Below are positions 8,363-14,898 of a stretch of 42,438 nt of DNA, piece by piece. The translations under genes and the position numbers were made by a program. Each line of letters begins with the position of its first letter. Positions within the stretch are counted from its first letter, which is position 1. The stretch is from an uncultured Clostridia bacterium (GTDB taxonomy: Bacteria; Bacillota; Clostridia; Christensenellales; CAG-917), in NCBI GenBank assembly GCA_947382865.1, contig CANDBF010000011.1, positions 1-42,438 of the forward strand. The letters are read 5' to 3'. The notes under the pieces are model-generated. The model worked only from the letters and a program-made list of their open reading frames with translations, was not told the origin of the DNA and ran no database searches.

Positions 8363-8392
8363 TTGACTTCCCGCTATAACGGGAAGCATAAT
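8363..8392 (+). promoter_or_regulatory. Promoter with operator in its spacer, module 2
   Basis: TTGACT (8363-8368) and CATAAT (8387-8392) flank TCCCGCTATAACGGGA (8369-8384). This is the module 1 palindrome with one base changed. The in-frame TTG at 8363 is the -35 box, not a start codon. Confidence 0.75.
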
Positions 8393-8422
8393 GAATTGAC
8401 TAAAACCGTAGAAGGTCAAGAT

Positions 8423-8734
8423 ATGGAAAACACACAAAAATGTATATCTTGCAAATTTTATATAGAACACTATGTAATAAGCGGAAAGGTATTAAGGCCG
8501 ATTGGAGGTCACTGTTCTAACAATGACTTAAAAAAGTCTCGCAACGTAAATAAATTTGCCTTGCAGGAAAACTGCGATAAGTGGGAAGATAACTCCTCTG
8601 TCAAAAAAGAAAGACATCGGAGTATAAATGAAACTATCGAATTTATGAGCGAACGCTTGAATCAGCTTGTTGAGATTTTGGAGATTGAAAGGGGCGCCCC
8701 TACTCCTATCGACATCGAAACTTTGGAAGAATAA
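8423..8734 (+). CDS. Small Cys-rich protein, module 2
   Basis: A 103-residue protein of unknown function. The first 45 residues hold CISC, then HC, then CDKWE, a four-Cys arrangement that could bind zinc or an Fe-S cluster. The C-terminal half is charged and helical (SINETIEFMSERLNQLVEILEIE) and could form a coiled coil. There is no membrane segment, unlike the module 1 partner. ATG 8423 is chosen because GAAGGT lies 7 bases upstream and it is downstream of the operator-bearing promoter. The two modules therefore share regulator and operator but have unrelated target proteins, both with Cys metal-site motifs at the N-terminus. Confidence 0.75.
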   Translation: MENTQKCISCKFYIEHYVISGKVLRPIGGHCSNNDLKKSRNVNKFALQENCDKWEDNSSVKKERHRSINETIEFMSERLNQLVEILEIERGAPTPIDIETLEE

Positions 8735-8829
8735 CGGAGAAATATTTCATATCTTGCCGCAAAATAGTCGAATACGCAAGACATTTCTAATGTTACAAAC
8801 TCGCTTGTATATAAAAGCTACCCAAGCAC

Positions 8830-8890
8830 CGTAAAAACGCGATATTGAGATATATTGCACAACGCATTTGCTCGATAACGCGTTTTTACG
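8830..8890. terminator. Long inverted repeat, probable two-way terminator
   Basis: Arms CGTAAAAACGCG (8830-8841) and CGCGTTTTTACG (8879-8890) are perfect over 12 bases around a 37-base loop. The site lies between two converging genes, with T-runs inside the arms. Confidence 0.5.
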
Positions 8891-8894
8891 TTTG

Positions 8895-9614
8895 TCAGAT
8901 ATCAGACAAAAGATAGAGCCGCAACGTCTCGTCTATCTGTGCGATTTCCTTTTTGCAGATTTTGGCAGAATCAAGCGCGCCTTTAAGCCCGTACCATACC
9001 GCGCGTATCATAAGGGAGTCGCGCGCGTCGAGCGCGGCGGCAAAGCCCTCCACCATAACGGATAGCGGTTCCCTCTGCTCGCTTGCAAGCGCGCTCACCG
9101 CGTCGTATATATTGACAATCAGATACTCCGTCTGCTGCTGCAAGCCCGACGGAGCAAAATCCACAGTACGCTCCACAACCTTAGGATCTTCCTCTATGCC
9201 GTTGACGACCAAATCCACAAGCGCGAGCTTGAAAGGAGTCATAACGCTCCCGCAGAAGAAGTCATAGCTCGTCTGCTTGTTTTCGGCGCGGAAGTACTCG
9301 TCGCAAAAATTGACGACGTAAGTAGAATCCCTGTCAAACTCCATAAGGAGATTTGCAACCAGCGCGACGAGCGATTTCTTCGCCTTGGGCAGCATAAACA
9401 CAATATCTCCGTTTATTTGACCGCACGCCCTTTCCTTTTCCGACCGATAATCGAATCCCTTGTTGCAATAGGAAAGCGCGGAGCGGAACTCCTCGTAATA
9501 CGCCAGACATTTGAGCACGCGCCTTATGCTTTCTGCGGCGTAAATGACGGTTGCGTTTTTCATATCGTCCAGCGCGCACACCAGCGCCTGAACGCCTTCA
9601 CCCGAATACGGCAT
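8895..9614 (-). CDS. Conserved-looking protein of unknown function
   Basis: A 239-residue soluble, mostly helical protein with no motif I recognise. It contains several Cys (KCLAYYEEF, SYCNKGFDY, NFCDEYF, DFFCGS) but not in a regular metal-binding spacing. There is no signal peptide or membrane helix. The start is taken at 9614 (MPYSGEGVQALV) because GGAGG lies about 5 bases upstream. The longer frame to 9695 would overlap the DUF2804 gene and starts without a ribosome site. It follows the DUF2804 gene by 40 bases in the same direction, so the two probably form an operon ending at the inverted repeat 8830-8890. Confidence 0.75.
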   Translation of the reverse strand: MPYSGEGVQALVCALDDMKNATVIYAAESIRRVLKCLAYYEEFRSALSYCNKGFDYRSEKERACGQINGDIVFMLPKAKKSLVALVANLLMEFDRDSTYVVNFCDEYFRAENKQTSYDFFCGSVMTPFKLALVDLVVNGIEEDPKVVERTVDFAPSGLQQQTEYLIVNIYDAVSALASEQREPLSVMVEGFAAALDARDSLMIRAVWYGLKGALDSAKICKKEIAQIDETLRLYLLSDI

Positions 9615-9654
9615 ATGCCCTCCGTTACGCCCCTGCGGGCAGGTACTTAGACTA

Positions 9655-10905
9655 TCACCACTTGTTGTGGACTTTCTCCGCAAAGCCCAACACATTATCC
9701 AGCTCTATAACCTTTCCGTCGTCGAGCACGCACTTGCCGCTGATATAGCCGAAGACCTGATGAGGAATCATGCACATAACTTTGAGGTCGAAGGGCTCGT
9801 AGCGGTCGATGAGCGGCTTGAAGGTGCAATCCAGTCTGCCGTCGTCGGAGACGAATTTCCAGTCCTCCATATAGCGCGGCTCGCCCTCTTTATCGCCGGG
9901 GATGATAAACTCCGTCCTGCCGATTTTATGCGCCTTGCCGTTGTAGAAGAGCATATCCTCGCTCGCGGCGGAGGTATTGCCGAAGCCGTAGCCGATATTC
10001 CAGCCGAACGTGCTTCCGTCCTCGAGTCTGGTATGCAGACTGCCCCAATACCACGTATTGTCGTACGTCCAGACGCCGCGACCCCAGTCGAGGGTGGCGA
10101 GGCTGTCGGAGGGGTCGAACGGGCATTCCTTATCGCCGAGCGTAAAGCTGCCCTCAGCCTTCATACAGTTGATTTTCTGATTGAAATAGAAGTGCTTGTC
10201 CTTGTCGAAGGGCGTGGCGATGACCATACTCTCCTCGGGCACGTCGGATAACACGATATCCCACTTCACATCCGTGCCGAGCTTGTCCGCATTGGGATAT
10301 ACGCCCGTAAGATGACGCTTTTCGCCGTCGTTTTCAAACTTCATCTCCACCTTGCCTATCTTCCAAGAGCAGTCGCCCGACTCGCTTGTGCGCGGCATAT
10401 TGAACTTGCCCATCGGGAAGAGGCATATTGCGGAATTTGTAAACTGCGCGGGAGTCACGAAGTCCATAACCGTAAGGCTGAGCGCGCCCACGAAGCCCAT
10501 ATCGCTGATAGTCAGGCAGAGCGCGTATTCCTTGTTGGATATATAATAATAGTCCCACTCTTTGAGGCGCATTTTGCTCGCCTTGATATTCTCGCGGTTG
10601 TAGGTGTACAGCATCTTTTTCGCGAAGCCGGGCTCGGCAATATTGCCGTTTTCGTCAAGCAAATCCGTCTGCGTCAGGATTTCGTGCTGCTTCTTGTCCT
10701 CCGCCTTAACCTCCGCTTCCGCGACGGGCTCGGACGTCTCGGACGGGCATTGCGCTTCTTCCTCGGCAACCGTTTCGGTTTCGCTGATTTCAGAAACAGC
10801 TTCCGACGTTTCGCTCTCGGGCGCGATGTCGCTTACTTCCGCCGCAGCGGTTTCTTGTGCGTTTTCGGCGATATCCGCCTGATTATTGCTATCGTATTTC
10901 TCCAT
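9655..10905 (-). CDS. DUF2804 domain protein with acidic N-terminal extension
   Basis: A 416-residue protein. Residues from about 80 onward match the DUF2804 pattern: LTQTDLLDENGNIAEPGFAK at the N-side, the block LDWGRGVWTYDNTWYWGS, and the C-terminal IPHQVFGYISGKCVLDDG. The family is of unknown function, with a lipocalin-like beta layout suggested by its Trp-rich strands. The first 75 residues are an added low-complexity stretch rich in Glu, Ala and Ser, probably disordered. CGGAG lies 8 bases before the ATG at 10905. It has its own promoter and is followed by an unknown gene in the same direction. Confidence 0.85.
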   Translation of the reverse strand: MEKYDSNNQADIAENAQETAAAEVSDIAPESETSEAVSEISETETVAEEEAQCPSETSEPVAEAEVKAEDKKQHEILTQTDLLDENGNIAEPGFAKKMLYTYNRENIKASKMRLKEWDYYYISNKEYALCLTISDMGFVGALSLTVMDFVTPAQFTNSAICLFPMGKFNMPRTSESGDCSWKIGKVEMKFENDGEKRHLTGVYPNADKLGTDVKWDIVLSDVPEESMVIATPFDKDKHFYFNQKINCMKAEGSFTLGDKECPFDPSDSLATLDWGRGVWTYDNTWYWGSLHTRLEDGSTFGWNIGYGFGNTSAASEDMLFYNGKAHKIGRTEFIIPGDKEGEPRYMEDWKFVSDDGRLDCTFKPLIDRYEPFDLKVMCMIPHQVFGYISGKCVLDDGKVIELDNVLGFAEKVHNKW

Positions 10906-10930
10906 AACTATACTCCGTAGCTTTTATAAT

Positions 10931-10959
10931 ATATAAATAATAACATATAGTACCGTCAA
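10931..10959 (-). promoter_or_regulatory. Putative promoter of the DUF2804 gene
   Basis: On the minus strand TTGACG and TTATAT are spaced 17 bases, about 25 bases before the start codon. Confidence 0.5.
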
Positions 10960-11051
10960 AAACAAGAGCGGATATTCCAAAATGTGCAAAATATATTGAC
11001 GCCCGAAAACTTAGCTCATATATAAAGTGTCAATTTTATATTAAAATTGCA

Positions 11052-11076
11052 AAATCCGCAGTTTATCTGCGGATTT
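11052..11076 (-). terminator. Terminator of the birA-bioY operon
   Basis: Stem AAATCCGCAG/CTGCGGATTT with a 5-base loop. On the minus strand it is followed by TTGCAATTTTAA. It lies about 80 bases past the bioY stop. Confidence 0.65.
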
Positions 11077-11154
11077 GCTTATATGAACATCGATATTTGT
11101 ATTTTAATTGCGCATATAACGTTTCTCTTTTTTACGCTATGCAATATCGCACGT

Positions 11155-11868
11155 CTATTCCTCGCCGCATTCCCGCGCGTATTTCTCGCCGCATTCCCGC
11201 GCGTATTTCTCGCCGCATTCCCGCGCGTATTCCTCGCCGCAGAGTTCGGCGGAAATCCCGTACATTCCGTCGTATTTGCGGAACACAAGCGGCACGACCC
11301 TATGCGCGATAATTGCCCCGACAACACACCAGCTGCAATCGGTGGGCAGGAACACCGCGCACCCCGTAAGCCACGCCTTGGACATTTCCAGCGCCTTGCC
11401 CATATAGAAGTTGAGCATAAGATACATATAAAGCACTCCGAACGTATATACGATAGCGAGCGCGGCGAAAGCGCCCAAAAGCAGTCGCCGGAGCTTGGGA
11501 CGGGAGGTGTTTTTTATGCCTCTTGCGATGGTAGCCCCGACGGGCAGCGCTATCACGTAGCCGAGCAGGTATCCGAACGTGGGTTGCAGGACGTAGCCGA
11601 AGCCGCCGCCCGCGGTGAATACGGGAATGCCCACAAGCCCCATAGCGAGGTATATCAGCACCGCTATCGTCGCGTCCTTGGCGCCCAGCAAAAGCGCGCA
11701 GAGTATGCACACCGCGCATTGCATAGACACGGGGACTATCCCGATAGGAAATTTTATGAACGCTCCCACCGCGATAAGAGCGACGAATATCGCAATCAGC
11801 ACGAGACGGAGCGTGCGGGCTCTTTTTCGTTTGTTTTTTAGTGTTATAGTGTTTTGAAAGTTTTTCAT
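11155..11868 (-). CDS. bioY: Biotin transporter BioY (ECF S component) with repeated Cys tail
   Basis: Membrane substrate-binding subunit of the biotin ECF transporter, 237 residues. The core has the family pattern: about six hydrophobic helices, LGAKDATIAVLIYLAMGLVGIPVF, then GGGFGYVLQPTFGYLLGY, a BioY signature. It follows birA with a 12-base gap, so both share the BirA-controlled promoter. No Shine-Dalgarno sequence is visible before the ATG, suggesting coupling to birA translation. The last 26 residues are an unusual tail made of an 8-residue unit (YARECGEK) repeated about 3.5 times. Family members usually end near 200 residues, so the tail is an addition. The general transporter units (EcfA, EcfT) are not in the window. 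Confidence 0.92.
   Translation of the reverse strand: MKNFQNTITLKNKRKRARTLRLVLIAIFVALIAVGAFIKFPIGIVPVSMQCAVCILCALLLGAKDATIAVLIYLAMGLVGIPVFTAGGGFGYVLQPTFGYLLGYVIALPVGATIARGIKNTSRPKLRRLLLGAFAALAIVYTFGVLYMYLMLNFYMGKALEMSKAWLTGCAVFLPTDCSWCVVGAIIAHRVVPLVFRKYDGMYGISAELCGEEYARECGEKYARECGEKYARECGEE
11158..11241. repeat. 24-base tandem repeat, 3.5 copies, inside bioY
   Basis: Units begin at 11158, 11182 and 11206, with a half unit at 11230-11241. They are identical except for one base (TTC/TTT) at the outer copies. The 24-base length keeps the frame and encodes the 8-residue Cys-containing tail. Confidence 0.95.
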
Positions 11869-11880
11869 TTTTAGAATTTA

Positions 11881-12840
11881 TTATTTAAGTTTGAGAGAAA
11901 CCTCGCCCGCACTTAATGATACTATGTTGCCGTCCGCGTACTCGACTGTCAAATGGCAATCTGCGTCTATATCTAAAACCTTTGCGCACTTCTCGCCATC
12001 CGATTTCACAACTGCGACGGTTCTGCCGATAAGGAAAGAACGCCGTTTGTACTCCGCCGCTATTTCGGCTTTGTCAAAATTGCAATACCGCGCAAAAAAC
12101 GCGTTTATCACTTCGGCGGCGACCTTATTTCTGGCGTCCGCAACGCCATCGCAGGCGGCGGAAGCCACGTCCCTTATGGATTTATCGAAGCCGTCCGCGG
12201 GCTCCGTCACATTCACGCCGATTCCCACGACGGCGTACTCCACTCCGCCCGATTCAAGGTCTGCGACTGCCTCGGTGAGTATGCCGCAGCATTTCTTCCC
12301 GTCCGCAAACACGTCGTTAACCCACTTTATACTCGCGCTCTTGCCGCCCGCGTTTTCTATCCCTTCCGCTACGGCGACGGCGGCGAGCACGGTGAGCATA
12401 GGCACTTTTTTCGGCTCGGGTCTCAAAACAATCGTCATATATACGCCCGCCTCGGGAGGCGAGCAGAATTTTCTGCCCTGTCTCCCCTTTCCGCCGCTCT
12501 GCGTATGCGCAATGACGACCGTGCCCTCTTCGCAGCCATCCGCCGCGAGCCTCTTCGCCACGTTGTTTGTGGAATCCACCGAGTCGTAAATTCTGAACGA
12601 TATCCCGTCCGCTTTAAGATACTTTGCAATGCCCTGCTCGCTTAAAGTGTCCGCGTCTACGGGAAGCATATAGCCGCTGCCCGTAAGCGAATTTATTTTT
12701 ACGCCCTCCGCTTTGAGCGCGGAAATCCCCTTCCATACGGCGGTTCTGCTCACGCCGAGCAGTTCCGCGAGCTCCGCTCCCGAAATATATCTGCCGCGGT
12801 TTTCTTCGAGCGCCTTCAAAACGTTTTGCTTTGTATTCAT
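11881..12840 (-). CDS. birA: Bifunctional biotin--protein ligase / biotin operon repressor BirA
   Basis: A 319-residue protein with an N-terminal winged helix (residues 1-60, SGAELAELLGVSRTAVWKGI) and a ligase domain. It joins biotin to the carboxylase biotin-carrier domain via biotinyl-AMP. With biotinyl-AMP bound, it dimerises on its operator. Ligase motifs: DSVDSTN (87-92 region), GGKGRQGR (116-123, the adenylate loop), KWVNDV (172-177; Pro of the usual KWPNDV is Val), and GIGVNV. The HTH shows it is the regulatory type. A matching operator overlaps its own promoter at 12857-12914, so it represses itself and bioY. GAGGTAAGCT precedes the ATG. Confidence 0.95.
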   Translation of the reverse strand: MNTKQNVLKALEENRGRYISGAELAELLGVSRTAVWKGISALKAEGVKINSLTGSGYMLPVDADTLSEQGIAKYLKADGISFRIYDSVDSTNNVAKRLAADGCEEGTVVIAHTQSGGKGRQGRKFCSPPEAGVYMTIVLRPEPKKVPMLTVLAAVAVAEGIENAGGKSASIKWVNDVFADGKKCCGILTEAVADLESGGVEYAVVGIGVNVTEPADGFDKSIRDVASAACDGVADARNKVAAEVINAFFARYCNFDKAEIAAEYKRRSFLIGRTVAVVKSDGEKCAKVLDIDADCHLTVEYADGNIVSLSAGEVSLKLK

Positions 12841-12856
12841 AGCTTACCTCGCACGT

Positions 12857-12914
12857 ATTATACGCCGCGTAAAAAAGCATTGTCAACCCTATTTGCATTT
12901 TTGGGTTGACAATG
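12857..12914 (-). promoter_or_regulatory. BirA operator overlapping the birA-bioY promoter
   Basis: The perfect inverted repeat CATTGTCAACCC (12878-12889) and GGGTTGACAATG (12903-12914) reads as TTGTCAACC-N15-GGTTGACAA. This fits the Firmicute BirA site TTGTTAACC-N15-GGTTAACAA with one symmetric change. The minus-strand promoter TTGACA-N18-TATAAT (12886 to 12857) starts inside the left arm, so binding would block RNA polymerase. Confidence 0.88.
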
Positions 12915-12989
12915 AAAACAAATTATAAATGTATTCTATCGGCTGACCTCGCAATCGGATGGAAACGAAAAATATCCCGAACTAAGCTG

Positions 12990-13874
12990 TCAGAAAGCGA
13001 AAACGAATATTATGGAAAAGACTATTCCCGTAACAAAACTGGCGGAAGGAACTCTGCCGCCGTTGAGCGCAATCGCCTGCGGAAATATGTCGCAGAAAGT
13101 GACGTACAGCATCGCGCCGCTTGCAAGCGAGAGGCACACTCCCGTCGCTATGTCGCCAAGTCCCCCGACGGCAAGTCCTATAAGCGCGCCGACAACGGTA
13201 GCGCCGCCTGCGAGCGCGGTTAGCGCGACCGCCTTAGCCCCGTTCACGCCGCCGCCGACGAGGGGAGCGGCTATCGCCATTCCCTCGGGGATATTGTGCA
13301 CGGCGATAATGACGGCAACAAGCACGCCCGTCTGCACCTGCGCCGCGCCGGAGGCGCCTATCGCCATTCCCTCGGGAAAGTTGTGCAGCGCAATCGCGAT
13401 GAGCATAACCGTGCCCGCCTTTATAAGCTCCCGCCTGCTTCCCGAGCTCAGTCCGTTCGACTTGGAAGCGGAATTTGTCTCTTTACAAACGGCGGCGTTT
13501 GCGCTCTTTTTCTTTCCGTAGCCCGTATGCGCCTGAACGACGGCGAGCGCGCGGTATACGTCGTCGTCCGATTTATGCTTTTTGTGCTCGGCAAAATCCA
13601 AAAGTCTGTTTATGCCGAATATAGCCGCGATACCCGCGACGAGGGAGGCGACGGCTACGGCTATGCCTCCGATTTTGCCGAGGCTGAAAGCCCCCTCGAC
13701 CGCTTCGGGTATCATCTCGAACGCGACAACCCCGACCATAACGCCGCCCGCAAAGCCGAGAACCTTGCCCATAACTCTTACGTCCCTGTTTTTGAGCAAC
13801 GCCCCGAATATTCCGCCAAGACCGGTGCCGACCACGCCCGCGACGACGGATATAACCAAAATCAACGTATTCAT
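12990..13874 (-). CDS. ZIP-family divalent metal transporter
   Basis: A 294-residue inner-membrane protein with eight predicted helices. Both metal-path signatures are clear: HNFPEGMAIG in TM4 and HNIPEGMAIA in TM5, as in ZupT and related zinc/iron importers. A polar cytoplasmic loop of about 60 residues (EHKKHKSDDD to SSGSRREL, about residues 95-150) separates TM3 from TM4. Substrate (Zn, Fe or Mn) cannot be told from sequence. It begins 46 bases from the divergent VanW gene, with no good ribosome site. It ends 149 bases before birA, which has its own promoter, so it is probably a separate unit. Confidence 0.92.
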   Translation of the reverse strand: MNTLILVISVVAGVVGTGLGGIFGALLKNRDVRVMGKVLGFAGGVMVGVVAFEMIPEAVEGAFSLGKIGGIAVAVASLVAGIAAIFGINRLLDFAEHKKHKSDDDVYRALAVVQAHTGYGKKKSANAAVCKETNSASKSNGLSSGSRRELIKAGTVMLIAIALHNFPEGMAIGASGAAQVQTGVLVAVIIAVHNIPEGMAIAAPLVGGGVNGAKAVALTALAGGATVVGALIGLAVGGLGDIATGVCLSLASGAMLYVTFCDIFPQAIALNGGRVPSASFVTGIVFSIIFVFAF

Positions 13875-13920
13875 AATAAAGCATATTCAACTTTTTTATA
13901 TTTTAACTCATACTATATCT

Positions 13921-14763
13921 ATGAAACGAAAGGCTAGGATAACAGAGTTGGGATTGCGGCTGTTTATACTTATCGCGCTCGCCGCGACAGCCGCCTCGGG
14001 GGTATTTGTAATGGCAAAAACGCTCGGCGCTGACATCGCGTACGCGCACGAAAGCAAGCTGATGGCGCACTTCACCACTTATTACGGCGAAAGCTCCGAA
14101 AGCAGAAAATACAACATAGAACTCGCCGCGCGCAAAATCGACGGCACCGTGCTCTATCCCGAGGACGAATTTTCATTTAACGACACCGTGGGCAGACGCA
14201 CGGAGGCGAACGGCTTCAAAAGCGCGCTCATCATTCAGGACGGCGTGTTTGTGGAAGGCATAGGCGGAGGAGTATGTCAGGTGTCTAGCACCGTGTACAA
14301 CTGCGCTCTGCTCTCGGGACTCACCATTTCGCATGTAAGACCGCATTCTCTGCCCGTAAGCTACGTAGCGCCCTCCTTTGACGCTATGGTATCCTCCGAA
14401 AACGATTTTTGCTTTGTAAATACGCTCTCGGGTCCCATTACGCTCAAAGTCAAGACGGACGGAAAGTATATAAGAGCGGAAATGTACGGCTTCGATACGG
14501 TGAGCGTGCGCCGCCGCTCGGAGACCGTCGAGGTTCTGCCCTTCGAGACGGAATATAAAGACGACGACACCCTGCCCCTCGGCGAAGAGAAAATCGACGC
14601 CTACGGCAAGGACGGTCTGAAATCGGAAGGATATCTTGATTTTTTCGAGGACGGAAAGCTGATAAACTCCGTGCTTATACGCAGAGACACCTATCTGCCC
14701 CAAAAGCGAATCATTCTCAAAGGCACAAACCCCGACATAGCTCCCGCCGAGCCGCAGCAATAG
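13921..14763 (+). CDS. VanW-family protein, membrane anchored
   Basis: A 280-residue protein. A single N-terminal hydrophobic helix (LFILIALAATAASGVFVMA) is followed by an extracytoplasmic VanW domain: LYPEDEFSFNDTVGRRTEANGF, then GIGGGVCQVSSTVYNCALLSGL and ISHVRPHSLPVSYV. The domain occurs in L,D-transpeptidase-like wall proteins and in vancomycin clusters; its role here is unknown, probably in the cell envelope. There is no van cluster around it. Start is ATG 13921 (MKRKARITELG); the frame is open back to 13582 but that part is antisense to the ZIP gene. No Shine-Dalgarno is visible, so leaderless initiation is possible. A terminator follows. Confidence 0.88.
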   Translation: MKRKARITELGLRLFILIALAATAASGVFVMAKTLGADIAYAHESKLMAHFTTYYGESSESRKYNIELAARKIDGTVLYPEDEFSFNDTVGRRTEANGFKSALIIQDGVFVEGIGGGVCQVSSTVYNCALLSGLTISHVRPHSLPVSYVAPSFDAMVSSENDFCFVNTLSGPITLKVKTDGKYIRAEMYGFDTVSVRRRSETVEVLPFETEYKDDDTLPLGEEKIDAYGKDGLKSEGYLDFFEDGKLINSVLIRRDTYLPQKRIILKGTNPDIAPAEPQQ

Positions 14764-14792
14764 CTTTCAAGTAATCAACCGAAATCATATCC

Positions 14793-14822
14793 GACCGCGA
14801 CTGTTTACCGTCGCGGTCTTTT
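14793..14822 (+). terminator. Terminator of the VanW gene
   Basis: Nine-base-pair GC stem GACCGCGAC/GTCGCGGTC (14793-14801, 14810-14818) followed by TTTT. Confidence 0.85.
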
Positions 14823-14837
14823 CGGATTTATTTACTA

Positions 14838-14866
14838 TTGAAATTATAAAATCCGTAATATATAAT
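14838..14866 (+). promoter_or_regulatory. Promoter of the phosphohexomutase gene
   Basis: TTGAAA (14838-14843) and a consensus TATAAT (14861-14866) are 17 bases apart; the start codon follows 32 bases later. Confidence 0.8.
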
Positions 14867-14898
14867 AACTATGTATTAAAATTCCAAGGAGATTTCTT

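Noticed and set aside
11158..11241. Possible CRISPR-like short tandem array
   Set aside because: Units are contiguous 24-mers without spacers, in frame inside bioY, and there are no cas genes.
12906..13223. + strand frame after the BirA operator
   Set aside because: It has no ribosome site and most of it is antisense to the ZIP transporter gene.
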